DNA of 64,000 nt from Methylophilaceae bacterium (GTDB taxonomy: Bacteria > Pseudomonadota > Gammaproteobacteria > Burkholderiales > Methylophilaceae), in NCBI GenBank assembly GCA_905339275.1, contig CAJPFK010000001.1:434001-498000 (forward strand), given 5' to 3'. Below are positions 28,370 through 37,250 of this stretch, piece after piece. The position numbers were made by a program, and so were the translations under genes. The notes under the pieces are model-generated. The model was not told where the DNA came from, made no database searches, and saw only the letters and a program-made list of their open reading frames with translations. Numbering within the stretch: the stretch's first letter is position 1; every line of letters starts with the position of its first letter.

Positions 28370-28399
28370 AATTTAGCAGCACTTAATCAGGAGATCATT

Positions 28400-29296
28400 A
28401 TGTGTGGAATTGTTGGACTGCTGGTGAAGAACCAGAAATTACGCGCCAATATCGGCGAGCTCATGTTGCCTATGTTGATCGGCATGACAGAAAGAGGTCC
28501 CGACTCCGCCGGGCTGGCGATGTTCGGTGCCCCTGTTGCGGACGACTCGAGAAAATTCAGCCTGTATTCCGGTGAAGAGGATTTCAACTGGGTCAAGCTG
28601 GGCCATGAGTTCGAAAAACACCTGAGCACCAAGGCCAGGGTCGAGCCCAAGGCCAACCATGCGGTGCTGACCACGACGCTGGAACCTGAAACCGTCAAGG
28701 TCTGGCTCAAGGATAACTACCCCAGGCTGCATCTCCTTTCGGTAGGCCAGCTCATGGATATTTACAAGGATATCGGCACGCCGGCCCAGGTCGCTGAACG
28801 TTACGATTTCAAAAGCTTCAGCGGCACCCACCTGGTAGGCCACACCCGCATGGCAACCGAGTCTGCGATCACGCCGGCGCATGCCCACCCGTTTACCGCA
28901 GGCGAAGACTGGTGCCTGGTACACAACGGCTCGCTTTCAAACGCGAACAGTATCCGCCGCAAATTGCAGTATGAAGGTATTGCCTTTGAAACGGATAACG
29001 ACACCGAAGCGGCTTGCCGTTACCTGCAGTGGCGCATGCGCGAGGGTGACGACCTTGAAACAGCGCTGAATCACGGTTTCGAAGAACTGGACGGTTTTTA
29101 TACCCTGCTGATGGGAACGCGCGACCAGTTGGCCCTGGTGCGCGATCCATTTGCCTGCAAGCCGGCCATCATTGCCGAGCATGATGATTATGTCGCAATC
29201 GCCTCGGAATTCCGCTCGCTTGCGCATCTGCCAGATATCAAAAACGCAAAGGTATTCGAGCCTTCCCCTAAGGAGATGTATGTATGGAAACTTTAA
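28400..29296 (+). CDS. mgsA: N-methylglutamate synthase subunit A (class II amidotransferase)
   Basis: This 298-residue Ntn-type glutaminase-like protein begins MCGIVGLLV, so Cys2 becomes the N-terminal nucleophile. Further family segments are ERGPDSAGLAMFG, GHTRMATES and LVHNGSLSNANSIRR. It should release methylamine from gamma-glutamylmethylamide for transfer to 2-oxoglutarate by MgsBC. GGAG precedes the ATG by about 8 bases. Its last 13 bases overlap mgsB. Confidence 0.92.
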   Translation: MCGIVGLLVKNQKLRANIGELMLPMLIGMTERGPDSAGLAMFGAPVADDSRKFSLYSGEEDFNWVKLGHEFEKHLSTKARVEPKANHAVLTTTLEPETVKVWLKDNYPRLHLLSVGQLMDIYKDIGTPAQVAERYDFKSFSGTHLVGHTRMATESAITPAHAHPFTAGEDWCLVHNGSLSNANSIRRKLQYEGIAFETDNDTEAACRYLQWRMREGDDLETALNHGFEELDGFYTLLMGTRDQLALVRDPFACKPAIIAEHDDYVAIASEFRSLAHLPDIKNAKVFEPSPKEMYVWKL

Positions 29297-29976
29297 AATT
29301 CGATCTGGACGCCAAACCGCTGCGTGAAGTCAACCAGTTCCTGCATGGTGACGCCAGCACGCTGAACGGAAAATCGATCGTCATCGAGAATCCCAACGGC
29401 GCCCACAATATCGCGGTGGGTTTGAAGGCCGATGTCGAGGTCACGATCAAGGGGCACGCCGGTTATTACGCCGCGGGCATGAATCAGTTGGCAAAGGTCG
29501 TGGTGGAAGGCAGCGTCGGCAGCGGCGTGGCTGAAAACATGATGTCGGGCCATGTGCATGTGAAAGGCTTTGCCTCCAATGCCGCAGGCGCAACTGCCAA
29601 CGGCGGGCTGCTTGTGATCGATGGCGATGCCGGGCTGCGCTGCGCCATTGCCCTCAAGGGAGCGGATGTCGTGGTCGGCGGCTCGGTCGGCAGCTTCTCC
29701 GCCTTCATGGCGCAAGCCGGTAATTTTGTGATTCTCGGCGATGCCGACGAAGGGCTGGGAGATTCCATCTATGAAGCCCGGATTTTCGTTCGCGGCAAGG
29801 TAAAGAGCCTGGGCGCGGATTGTGAAGAAAAAACCATGGGTCCGGAAGAACGCAAGATTCTGGTTGATCTGCTGGCCAGGTCCGGCCATCAGGATGCAGA
29901 TCCTGACAGTTTCAGGCTTTATGGCTCTGCCCGTAATCTCTATCACTTCCATGTTGACAATGCAGGAGCCTACTAA
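29284..29976 (+). CDS. mgsB: N-methylglutamate synthase subunit B (GltB3-like)
   Basis: This 230-residue protein corresponds to the GXGXG domain of glutamate synthase large subunit, a right-handed beta-helix. Recurrent glycine turns are seen as KGHAGYYAAGM, EGSVGSGVAENM, ANGGLLVIDGDAG and VVGGSVGSFSAFM. It links the amidotransferase and the FMN subunit structurally. AAGGAG lies 5 bases before the ATG inside the end of mgsA. Confidence 0.91.
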   Translation: METLKFDLDAKPLREVNQFLHGDASTLNGKSIVIENPNGAHNIAVGLKADVEVTIKGHAGYYAAGMNQLAKVVVEGSVGSGVAENMMSGHVHVKGFASNAAGATANGGLLVIDGDAGLRCAIALKGADVVVGGSVGSFSAFMAQAGNFVILGDADEGLGDSIYEARIFVRGKVKSLGADCEEKTMGPEERKILVDLLARSGHQDADPDSFRLYGSARNLYHFHVDNAGAY

Positions 29977-29977
29977 A

Positions 29978-31315
29978 ATGAGTGACCAGCCAAGCAAGTT
30001 ACCACAGACGGAACCGCGTTTTTCCGCGACGTTTGATAAGCACACCCTGTCCGAAATCCGGCGTGCCGCCGCTACGGGTATCTACGATATCCGGGGCGCC
30101 GGCAGCAAGCGGAAATTGCCGCATTTTGACGACCTGTTGTTCCTGGGCGCATCGGTAAGCCGTTATCCGCTCGAAGGATATCGCGAAAAATGCGGTACCG
30201 ATGTCGTGCTCGGCACGCGTTTTGCCAAAAAGCCGATTCACCTGAAAACCCCTGTCACCATTGCCGGCATGAGTTTCGGCTCACTGTCGGGCCCGGCCAA
30301 GGAATCACTCGGCCGCGGCGCAACGGCAGCCGGTACCAGCACTACCACCGGCGATGGCGGCATGACGCCGGAAGAGCGCGGTCATTCGACTACGCTGGTT
30401 TACCAATACCTGCCCTCACGCTACGGCATGAATCCTGACGACCTGCGCAAGGCCGATGCGATCGAAGTCGTGGTCGGCCAGGGTGCCAAGCCGGGCGGCG
30501 GTGGCATGCTGCTGGGCCAGAAGATCACCGCACGCGTCGCCAAGATGCGCTGCCTGCCTGAAGGTATCGATCAGCGCTCATCCTGCCGCCATCCTGACTG
30601 GACCGGGCCCGACGATCTTGAAATCAAGATTGCCGAATTGCGCGAAATCACGGATTGGGAAAAACCCATCTACGTCAAGATCGGTGCTACACGCCCTTAT
30701 TTCGATGTGGCGCTGGCGGTCAAGGCCGGAGCCGATGTGGTCGTGCTGGACGGCATGCAGGGCGGCACGGCGGCAACACAGGAAGTGTTTATCGAGCACG
30801 TGGGCATTCCTATCCTGGCTGCGATCCGCCCGGCGGTTCAGGCCCTGCAGGACATGGGCATGCATCGCAAGGTGCAACTGATCGTATCCGGCGGCATCCG
30901 TAATGGGGCCGACGTAGCCAAGGCATTGGCCCTGGGCGCCGATGCGGTGGCGATCGGCACTGCGGCATTGGTTGCCCTGGGCGACAACGATCCGCATCTG
31001 GAAGAAGAGTACAACAAGCTGGGCACGACAGCGGGTGCCTACGACGATTGGCATGAAGGCCGCGACCCTGCCGGTATCACTACGCAGGATGCTGAGCTGA
31101 TGAAGCGCGTGGACCCGATCAAGGCCGGCCACCGTCTGGCCAACTACATCTCCGTAATGACCATGGAAGCGCAAGTAATTGCACGTGCATGCGGTAAATC
31201 GCACCTGCATAACCTTGAGCCGGAAGACCTGGTTGCTTTGACGGTAGAAGCTTCAGCCATGGCCAAGGTGCCTCTGGCAGGCACCACCTGGATTCCGGGA
31301 GCCAGCCAGTATTGA
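29978..31315 (+). CDS. mgsC: N-methylglutamate synthase subunit C (GltB2-like, FMN)
   Basis: This 445-residue FMN-binding glutamate-synthase-type subunit performs reductive formation of N-methylglutamate from 2-oxoglutarate and methylamine. Conserved stretches are TIAGMSFGSLSGPAKESLGRGA, here read as two adjoining motifs, then GGMTPEERGHS, GQGAKPGGGG, DVVVLDGMQGGTAATQ and the phosphate-binding VSGGIRNGADVAKALALGA. The frame extends upstream into mgsB; ATG 29978 with GGAG 10 bases before it is the correct start. It is the last gene of the NMG operon and is followed by a terminator. Confidence 0.93.
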   Translation: MSDQPSKLPQTEPRFSATFDKHTLSEIRRAAATGIYDIRGAGSKRKLPHFDDLLFLGASVSRYPLEGYREKCGTDVVLGTRFAKKPIHLKTPVTIAGMSFGSLSGPAKESLGRGATAAGTSTTTGDGGMTPEERGHSTTLVYQYLPSRYGMNPDDLRKADAIEVVVGQGAKPGGGGMLLGQKITARVAKMRCLPEGIDQRSSCRHPDWTGPDDLEIKIAELREITDWEKPIYVKIGATRPYFDVALAVKAGADVVVLDGMQGGTAATQEVFIEHVGIPILAAIRPAVQALQDMGMHRKVQLIVSGGIRNGADVAKALALGADAVAIGTAALVALGDNDPHLEEEYNKLGTTAGAYDDWHEGRDPAGITTQDAELMKRVDPIKAGHRLANYISVMTMEAQVIARACGKSHLHNLEPEDLVALTVEASAMAKVPLAGTTWIPGASQY

Positions 31316-31331
31316 TCCTTGATTGAACCCT

Positions 31332-31352
31332 CCCGGCTCACAGCCGGGTTTT
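31332..31352 (+). terminator. Terminator of the NMG operon
   Basis: CCCGGCT-CAC-AGCCGGG followed by TTTTAAAA, 16 bases after the mgsC stop. Confidence 0.85.
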
Positions 31353-31464
31353 AAAAGGGAGTAACGTAATGAACGATTTTTTTTGCAAAGCAGATGAAGC
31401 CTCCACTTGCATATGCTTGCCAGAAGGGTTCATGTCAAAATGCGTTACTCCCTTTTCTTTTTTT
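31353..31464 (+). repeat. Long inverted repeat with T-tract between mgsC and the permease cluster
   Basis: AAAAGGGAGTAACG (31353-31366) and CGTTACTCCCTTTT (31443-31456) form a perfect 14-bp stem. A second short stem ATGAAC/GTTCAT lies inside it, and TTTTCTTTTTTT covers the 3' edge. The 5' arm contains a good ribosome site for the ATG at 31369. It could be a second terminator, or a leader that hides a ribosome site. It matches no riboswitch class I can name. Confidence 0.6.
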
Positions 31465-31557
31465 CCTTTCCCGTTATACCGGGCCCCACTGGCCGGTACC
31501 GCGCAGTTTTCCAGTATCCACCCCCGGTTTTATCAGTTGCATACACCTTTCTCATGA
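31369..31557 (+). CDS. Possible 62-aa leader peptide
   Basis: ATG 31369 is preceded at ideal distance by AAGGGAG. The 62-residue frame has five cysteines in its first half (for example ASTCICLPEG) and a hydrophobic aromatic middle (FSFFPFPLY), and it ends 51 bases before the first permease-cluster gene. It resembles no family I know. The coding sequence is embedded in the long inverted repeat, so translation could affect the hairpin. It may equally be non-coding sequence with a chance ribosome site. Confidence 0.25.
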   Translation: MNDFFCKADEASTCICLPEGFMSKCVTPFSFFPFPLYRAPLAGTAQFSSIHPRFYQLHTPFS

Positions 31558-31608
31558 CTGCAGCCATGCGTTGCATGACCCCCATAAAAAAGTGAGAAGG
31601 AGAATGTA

Positions 31609-31911
31609 ATGACTAAAGAACTCATCATCAGGATACACAACATGTATCTGCGCGACTGTTTCATGGCCTGGTTTGACGTGGGCCTGCTCTGGGCCATCGT
31701 GCTGTTCGTCCTGTATTCCATCCTCGGTATCGTGCAAGACCCTGATATTCGTTTCACCCTGTGTGTTGCCAGCGCTTTTCTGCTGCTGTTCAACTCTGCC
31801 TCGGTTTTTGCCATGACCCGGCATTTCGGCGAGGACAAGGACTTCATCTATGGCCTGGACATCAAGCATCTGGATGTCAATCGCGCCGCCAAAATCAAAA
31901 GCAGACCTTAG
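31609..31911 (+). CDS. Small two-helix membrane protein of the permease cluster
   Basis: This 100-residue protein has two predicted membrane helices (about 22-43 and 49-68) and a charged cytoplasmic-type tail. AGAAGGAG lies 5 bases before the ATG. It starts a tightly packed set of six genes whose centre is an APC permease. No family recognised. Position just behind the methylamine-to-glutamate genes suggests an accessory subunit of an amine transporter; this is inference. Confidence 0.7.
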   Translation: MTKELIIRIHNMYLRDCFMAWFDVGLLWAIVLFVLYSILGIVQDPDIRFTLCVASAFLLLFNSASVFAMTRHFGEDKDFIYGLDIKHLDVNRAAKIKSRP

Positions 31912-31920
31912 GAGATCAGC

Positions 31921-32310
31921 ATGAAAAAACAATACTCTCCCCCAAGCCAGGGAATATTCGGGCAGATTTTCGACAGCCTGTTCATCCTGGTTCTGGTTTA
32001 CGCCAGCCTGATGATTCCTTTGCTGATCAATGCCGAGGCGAAGGCCGAGTCGGTGGCTTCTGCCGCCAAGGCGGCTGCCCATGCAACATGGGAGTCGCTG
32101 GGGCAGAACGCGGTGCAGCAGGCGCAGTGGATCAAGCTGGGATACAACCCTGAACAAGCTGCCGTGCTGATCAACGATCGTTTCGATTACAGCATAGATC
32201 CATTCATGCTGGTCATCACCATTGCCGTCATTGCCGGCTACTTCGTCTTCATGCTGACCGTCTCCAAACGTCAGTACCGTGAAGTGATTGCAGAAAAATT
32301 CGATAAATAG
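31921..32310 (+). CDS. Membrane protein with extracytoplasmic Ala-rich helix
   Basis: This 129-residue protein has one membrane helix near residues 18-37 and another near 98-117. Between them is a soluble, alanine-rich helical stretch (AEAKAESVASAAKAAAHATW) that would sit in the periplasm. It starts 9 bases after the previous stop with GGAG before the ATG. No family recognised. The topology suits a small accessory subunit that contacts the permease from outside. Confidence 0.7.
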   Translation: MKKQYSPPSQGIFGQIFDSLFILVLVYASLMIPLLINAEAKAESVASAAKAAAHATWESLGQNAVQQAQWIKLGYNPEQAAVLINDRFDYSIDPFMLVITIAVIAGYFVFMLTVSKRQYREVIAEKFDK

Positions 32311-32334
32311 CTGGACCGTTCTGAGGGGAACAAC

Positions 32335-32514
32335 ATGAGCTTTTGGGATATTTTGACCTATGTGGCATGGAGCCTGTCGGCGATCATGCTGATGTGGATG
32401 GTGGTGGATGCATTTATGATCTCGTCGCAGTATGACGAGGAGTTCCTGATGAGTTCGCGCGAAGGCGAGGACGACGTGATGCATGGCGTTGAGCTGGATG
32501 GGGAGATTGGATAA
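32335..32514 (+). CDS. 59-aa single-span membrane peptide
   Basis: ATG 32335 follows GAGGGG. The product has one hydrophobic helix (residues about 8-27, YVAWSLSAIMLMWMVVDAFM) and an acidic cytoplasmic tail (EGEDD and similar). The stop overlaps the permease start in TAATG, so synthesis of the two is coupled. The tight coupling and acidic tail suggest a regulatory or stabilising peptide for the permease. No family recognised. Confidence 0.7.
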   Translation: MSFWDILTYVAWSLSAIMLMWMVVDAFMISSQYDEEFLMSSREGEDDVMHGVELDGEIG

Positions 32515-33908
32515 TGGCTAGCGAAAAGATAGGAGTTGGCAGTGGCCAGCGCATTTCCATGCTCAAGGTGCTCAACCCGTTCCATATCTGGGCATTGGGC
32601 GTGGGCATCGTGCTGGTGGGCGAATTCATGGGCTGGAACTTCACCGTGGGCAAGGGCGGCGCTTATGCCTCGCTGATCGCCTGCTGGGTGATCGGCCTGT
32701 TATATACCTGTGTGGCCATGATAGATTCCGAAGTGACTTCGACAGTGGCTGCGGCAGGGGGGCAGTACACACAGGCCAAGCACATCATCGGGCCTTTGAT
32801 GGCCTTCAACGTCGGGCTTTACCTGGTCATGGCCTACACCATGCTCTGCGCGGCCGATGCGCTGGTCGTGGGTGACCTGATGCATTCGGGGGCGGCGGTG
32901 ATGGGTTATGCCGATCTCGATACGCGGCCCTTTGTGGTGCTGACCGTGGCTTTTCTCGCCTGGCTCAACTATCGCGGCGTGTTCATGACGCTGACCATCA
33001 ATCTCGTCATCACCTTCCTCGCCTTCATGTCGCTGGTCGTGCTGTTCGTTGCGGTCAATCCGCTTAGCGAAGGTACCGTGCTGCAGCACCAGGGGCTGCT
33101 CACCGACCTGCCTTACGGCTGGATAGGCGTCGTCGCTGCCTTGCAGTTCGGGATGTGGTATTACCTGGGTATCGAAGGCACATGCCAGGCGGCGGAAGAA
33201 GTGCGCTCGGCCGGCCGTTCCATCCCGCTGGGCACCATGGGCGGCATGATGACATTGCTGGTGGCGGCGACCATTACCTGGTTCGTGGCTACGGGCCTGA
33301 TGCCCTGGCAATACCTGGGGCAGGCGGTTACGCCGATGTACGATGCCGCCAGTTTGCTGGGCAGCAGCAACCTGCAGTTGATGCTGTTCATGGCGACTGC
33401 GTTTGCGGCGACCGCCTCGGCCAACGGCTGCATCAACGATGCTTCGCGCGCCTGGTTCTCGCTGGGCCGCGACCGCTACATGCCGGTATTCTTCGGCGCC
33501 ATTCACCCGCGCTACCGTACGCCTTACCGCTCCATCATGTTCCTGGTGCCGATTGCGATTTCCTTCGCCTTTACCGGGCTCCTGGACCAGGTGATTACTT
33601 TCTCCATCCTGTCCGGCCTGCTTGGCTATACCTTCATGTCGTTCAATATGGTCAAGTTCCGCAAGATGTGGCCGTTGAACAGCATACACCGCGGCTATAT
33701 CCACCCGTTCCACCCGTTGCCTGCGATTACGCTGTTCGTGCTTTGCTGCGCCACGTATTTTGCCACCTTCCTGGGCTACGGCGCCTCGCTGCTGTCCATT
33801 ATGGCCTTCTATATCGTGGCTTCGCTCTGGTTCGTGTTCCGCCGTTACAAGTACGTCAGGCGCGCAGACCAGTTCACCATGCCATGGCCGCGGCCGAAAG
33901 GTTATTAG
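32514..33908 (+). CDS. APC-superfamily permease (ethanolamine/amino-acid permease type)
   Basis: This 464-residue permease has about 12 membrane helices and the APC fold: the first helix has WALGVGIVLVGEFMGWNFTVGKGG, here the unwound GxG segment, and a later family stretch is WYYLGIEGTCQAAEEVRSAGRSIPLG read across helix 6 and loop. It resembles ethanolamine permeases. It follows the NMG operon and three small membrane genes, so methylamine or another small amine is the likely substrate. Substrate assignment is inference; a proton or sodium symport mechanism would be usual. Confidence 0.85.
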   Translation: MASEKIGVGSGQRISMLKVLNPFHIWALGVGIVLVGEFMGWNFTVGKGGAYASLIACWVIGLLYTCVAMIDSEVTSTVAAAGGQYTQAKHIIGPLMAFNVGLYLVMAYTMLCAADALVVGDLMHSGAAVMGYADLDTRPFVVLTVAFLAWLNYRGVFMTLTINLVITFLAFMSLVVLFVAVNPLSEGTVLQHQGLLTDLPYGWIGVVAALQFGMWYYLGIEGTCQAAEEVRSAGRSIPLGTMGGMMTLLVAATITWFVATGLMPWQYLGQAVTPMYDAASLLGSSNLQLMLFMATAFAATASANGCINDASRAWFSLGRDRYMPVFFGAIHPRYRTPYRSIMFLVPIAISFAFTGLLDQVITFSILSGLLGYTFMSFNMVKFRKMWPLNSIHRGYIHPFHPLPAITLFVLCCATYFATFLGYGASLLSIMAFYIVASLWFVFRRYKYVRRADQFTMPWPRPKGY

Positions 33909-33935
33909 CATGCTTGCGGAAAGCAGGAGGGCGGC

Positions 33936-34631
33936 ATGAACGAAATCGCGGTATTGCTGCTGCTGGTGATGGCGGTGTTGTTGTACCGTCGTTACCGCCA
34001 GGATGCCTGGCACCGGGCGCAGTCTCGCAGCAGGGTATTTGATGATTGCGAGGGGTTGCTGCAACATGCGCAGCCCGGCCAGGACCGGGGCGGCTTGCCC
34101 CTGTTGCGCGGGGAATATGCGGGTTACCGCGTCAGCCTCGGTATCGTCGAAGATACCGTGGCCTGGCGCAAGCTGCCCCCGATGTGGCTGCTGGTGACGG
34201 TGCATGGCAACAGCGCCAGCGAAGGGAGCCTGGACTTTGTCGCCAGGCCGTCCAACAACGAGTTCTACAGCCCTTCCTGGCAATGGGACGGCAATCTGCG
34301 CATTCCCGCCGGCTGGCCGCAGCATGCCATCCTCAAGTACTGCAGGCGGCCGGCCGGCCTGGAATTGCTCAATCCGCACGTGCCGCGCCTGTTTGCCGAT
34401 AATCGTATGAAGGAACTGCTGCTGACACCGCAATTGCTGAGGCTGACCTATATGGCCAAGCAGGCGGATCGCGGTGAGTACCTGATCATGCGCAATGCCG
34501 TATATGACGCTGTACCCATAGCGCGCGCCATGGTTGAACCTTTGCTGCAGCAGGCCGTCGCCATGCGCCGGCTGGTCGAGGATGCTGTCGGCAACGAGAA
34601 GGGAGTCAAGCTTGAAAACAGTTACGCCTGA
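33936..34631 (+). CDS. Unknown membrane-anchored 231-aa protein
   Basis: An N-terminal membrane helix (IAVLLLLVMAVLLYRRYRQD) is followed by a soluble domain with many aromatic and proline residues (FYSPSWQWDGNLRIPAGWP). GGAGGG sits before the ATG. It starts 27 bases after the permease. I do not recognise the fold. Its C-terminus overlaps the next gene by 20 bases, so the three last genes of the cluster are co-translated. Probably a cytoplasmic-facing accessory of the transport complex; inference only. Confidence 0.72.
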   Translation: MNEIAVLLLLVMAVLLYRRYRQDAWHRAQSRSRVFDDCEGLLQHAQPGQDRGGLPLLRGEYAGYRVSLGIVEDTVAWRKLPPMWLLVTVHGNSASEGSLDFVARPSNNEFYSPSWQWDGNLRIPAGWPQHAILKYCRRPAGLELLNPHVPRLFADNRMKELLLTPQLLRLTYMAKQADRGEYLIMRNAVYDAVPIARAMVEPLLQQAVAMRRLVEDAVGNEKGVKLENSYA

Positions 34632-34908
34632 GCAATTGCAACCGCCGCTGGCGCCGAAATGGGTGCTGCTGACCGCCATTTTTCTGCCGGGGGTGGGCCA
34701 GGTGCTCAACAATACGCCTTTGCGCGGCTTCTTCATGGTGTGTTTCATGATCATGCTGGGGTTGATCACGTTCAATCTGGCACAACCGGATGTCTCCATG
34801 GTGGGCAAGCTTGCGGGCGGGGTTTTCATTTACGCGCTGTCGGTGATGGATGCCTATTACTGGGCCAGGTATCGCAGTGAGATATTCAGCCACAGCCGCC
34901 ATGGGTAA
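34612..34908 (+). CDS. Small membrane protein with TTG start
   Basis: The 98-residue frame is read from TTG 34612, preceded by AAGGGAG. It has two or three hydrophobic segments (about 17-33, 39-56 and 62-80), with PKWVLLTAIFLPGVGQVLNN at the first, resembling small TM2-like or DUF-type membrane proteins with a GxGQ motif. An earlier ATG in frame (34534) lies inside the upstream gene and gives a polar, unlikely N-terminus. It is the last gene of the permease cluster. Confidence 0.68.
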   Translation: MKTVTPEQLQPPLAPKWVLLTAIFLPGVGQVLNNTPLRGFFMVCFMIMLGLITFNLAQPDVSMVGKLAGGVFIYALSVMDAYYWARYRSEIFSHSRHG

Positions 34909-34914
34909 GCGCAT

Positions 34915-34930
34915 TACCTCTTTGGTAGTA
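34915..34930 (+). promoter_or_regulatory. 7-2-7 inverted-repeat operator upstream of folE2
   Basis: TACCTCT-TT-GGTAGTA. The left half is a perfect NarL heptamer (TACYYMT). It lies 6 bases after the permease cluster and 195 bases before folE2, with a terminator-like hairpin in between. Confidence 0.6.
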
Positions 34931-35055
34931 AGTCTTAGTGACAATTGCGGGGGCGGCAAAGGCAGTCCATGATGTAATCGAGTGGAATTTGCACATGCCT
35001 TGAAACGGCAGACCTGAAGCCTCTCATCTCCTTCTGACCATGTTCAGGGTCTGGC

Positions 35056-35097
35056 GGGGCAGTGGCCGCAGTGAAGCGCACGCTGCCCCATTTTTTT
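35056..35097 (+). terminator. Terminator or attenuator in the folE2 leader
   Basis: GGGGCAG ... CTGCCCC (7-bp outer stem, with inner GTG/CAC pairing) followed by ATTTTTTT, ending 27 bases before folE2. It may simply end the permease transcript. If a promoter lies near the operator at 34915, however, it sits in the folE2 leader and could act as a conditional attenuator. Confidence 0.75.
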
Positions 35098-35124
35098 AAT
35101 ATGGAATAGAAACAGAAACCGCAT

Positions 35125-35919
35125 ATGAACCTGATTCGTGATGCCTTTATGGAGGACGTACAGAACCTGCCCGACTTGCGCGAGCTCGCCATAGACCAGG
35201 TTGGCATACGTGATATCCGTCATCCGCTGCGCGTGGTGCAGCGCGATGGCGGCATACAGCATAGCGTGGCTACGGTCAGCATGGCGGTGGCGTTGTCCGC
35301 GCTGGTCAAGGGTACGCATATGTCCCGCTTTATCGAATTGCTCAACGATCAGGAAGATGCGATGACCGTGGCGAGTTTCCGCTGCCTGCTGCATACCATG
35401 GTTGAAAGACTGGAAGCCCGGAGCGGCAGCATCAGCATGCGTTTTCCCTACTTCATCAAGAAGGAGGCGCCGGTATCGGGCGTGCAAAGCCTGCTGGACT
35501 ATGAATACACCTTGCTGGGCGAGATCAGGCCCAGCGGCGAAACCGCCATCAGCCTGCGCATCCTGGTACCGGTCACCAGCCTGTGCCCATGTTCCAAGAA
35601 AATCTCGCAGTATGGCGCGCACAACCAGCGTTCCCATGTGACCATCACCGCCCATATCGCGGAAACCATGTGGGTGGAAGACATCATCGACCTGGTTGAG
35701 GCGCAGGCATCCGCACAGTTGTATGGCCTGCTGAAAAGGCCCGACGAAAAATTCGTCACCGAGCAGGCCTACGACAATCCCAAATTCGTCGAAGACATGG
35801 TGCGTGATATTGCCGGTCAATTGAGCCGCGATACACGCATTGTCAACTACACGGTGGAGTGTGAAAACTTCGAGTCCATCCATAACCATTCGGCATTCGC
35901 TGTGATCTACGGAAAATGA
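35125..35919 (+). CDS. folE2: GTP cyclohydrolase FolE2
   Basis: This 264-residue type IB GTP cyclohydrolase converts GTP to 7,8-dihydroneopterin triphosphate, the first step of folate (and here possibly methanopterin) synthesis. Motifs are [39 protein letters not shown] and the metal-binding CPCSKKIS. FolE2 works without strict zinc dependence. The ATG at 35125 has a poor ribosome site. It overlaps ribBX by ATGA. Both C1-carrier demand and the upstream 7-2-7 site tie it to amine growth. Confidence 0.94.
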   Translation: MNLIRDAFMEDVQNLPDLRELAIDQVGIRDIRHPLRVVQRDGGIQHSVATVSMAVALSALVKGTHMSRFIELLNDQEDAMTVASFRCLLHTMVERLEARSGSISMRFPYFIKKEAPVSGVQSLLDYEYTLLGEIRPSGETAISLRILVPVTSLCPCSKKISQYGAHNQRSHVTITAHIAETMWVEDIIDLVEAQASAQLYGLLKRPDEKFVTEQAYDNPKFVEDMVRDIAGQLSRDTRIVNYTVECENFESIHNHSAFAVIYGK

Positions 35920-37091
35920 ACGACGTCAATCCATTATTTCTGGGCTGGAATACTGCGCTCAAGCCTGTGGCCATCAGCCCGATCGAAGAAATCATCCGGG
36001 ATATCCGTGATGGCAGGATGGTCGTACTGGTCGATGAAGAGGATCGCGAGAATGAAGGCGACCTGATTGTAGCCGCCCAGTTCGTGACGCCCGAGCATAT
36101 CAACTTCATGGCCAAGCATGGCCGCGGCCTGATTTGCCTGACACTGACCGGGCAGCGATGCAAGCAACTCAACCTCTTGCCGATGGTGGAGCGTAACGGC
36201 ACCAGGATGGGCACCAACTTTACCGCCTCGATTGAGGCGGCACAGGGGGTCACTACCGGAATTTCCACTGCCGACAGGGCGCATACGATACAGACTGCTG
36301 TAGGCGTCAATGCGAGACCTTGCGACATTGTCAGTCCCGGCCATGTGTTCCCGCTTCTGGCGCAAAATGGCGGCGTGCTGGCAAGAGCAGGGCATACCGA
36401 AGCCGGTTGCGATATCGCGAAGCTGGCAGGCCTCGATCCGTCCGCCGTGATTTGCGAAATCCTCAAGGATGACGGCGAGATGGCCCGCCTGCCCGACCTG
36501 CTGCAATTTGCCGCGGAACACGGCCTGAAAGTCGGCACCATCGCGGACCTGATCAGCTATCGCAGCCAGACAGAGCGCCTTGTGAGCCGCGTCGCCGAGC
36601 GCATGGTGGAGACGGCTTACGGCAAATTCAACCTGATCGCTTTCCATGATACGACGGCCGACGAGACGCACCTGGCCCTGGTCAAAGGCGATATCAGCGC
36701 GCATGACGAAGTGCTGGTCAGGGTGCACGAACCCTTGTCGGTGTTCGATCTGCTTGATGCCGGCTCTGAAAGCCATAGCTGGAGCCTGCCTCGTGCCATG
36801 CAGCAGATTGACGAAGCGGGGGCGGGCGTCATTGTCATGCTCAGGCGCGATGAAAAAAGTGAGGATCTCATCCATGCAATCAAATCAGCAGACCAGAAGG
36901 TCAGCAGTAAGCATACGCTCAAGGATTACGGCATTGGTGCGCAGATATTACGCGATCTGGGAGTGGTGAAAATGCGCCTGTTGGCCGAGTCCCGCAAGAT
37001 ACCGAGCATGGCGGGTTTCGGCCTTGAGGTTACCGGGTTTATTGGCGGAGCCTGTTCAAAGGCATTGGGTTCAAAGATGCCGGCAGCATGA
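35916..37091 (+). CDS. ribBX: 3,4-dihydroxy-2-butanone-4-phosphate synthase with degenerate RibA domain
   Basis: This 391-residue protein has an N-terminal RibB domain (residues about 20-225; [39 protein letters not shown]) that makes the four-carbon precursor of riboflavin. The C-terminal half aligns with RibA, but the zinc motif CLTGD...CDCG is replaced by [17 protein letters not shown], so GTP cyclohydrolase II activity is not expected. This matches the RibBX type. It overlaps folE2 and would support flavin supply for the many flavoenzymes here. Confidence 0.9.
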   Translation: MNDVNPLFLGWNTALKPVAISPIEEIIRDIRDGRMVVLVDEEDRENEGDLIVAAQFVTPEHINFMAKHGRGLICLTLTGQRCKQLNLLPMVERNGTRMGTNFTASIEAAQGVTTGISTADRAHTIQTAVGVNARPCDIVSPGHVFPLLAQNGGVLARAGHTEAGCDIAKLAGLDPSAVICEILKDDGEMARLPDLLQFAAEHGLKVGTIADLISYRSQTERLVSRVAERMVETAYGKFNLIAFHDTTADETHLALVKGDISAHDEVLVRVHEPLSVFDLLDAGSESHSWSLPRAMQQIDEAGAGVIVMLRRDEKSEDLIHAIKSADQKVSSKHTLKDYGIGAQILRDLGVVKMRLLAESRKIPSMAGFGLEVTGFIGGACSKALGSKMPAA

Positions 37092-37250
37092 CGTCGCGTC
37101 CCGGCGAACCAAACCCACGAGCCCGCCAGGGCCATGACGCGCCTCTCGTTTTCCGCAATACAGATTCGGGCTTTTGACGAAATTTCGTTGCATGTTGTCC
37201 ATACTGGCGTGGTAAGTTCAGTATATTGCTTCTTATGAAAGTAAAAAGCC

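Noticed and set aside
35916..37091. Annotation as bifunctional RibBA.
   Set aside because: The RibA half lacks the three zinc cysteines, so only the RibB activity can be supported.
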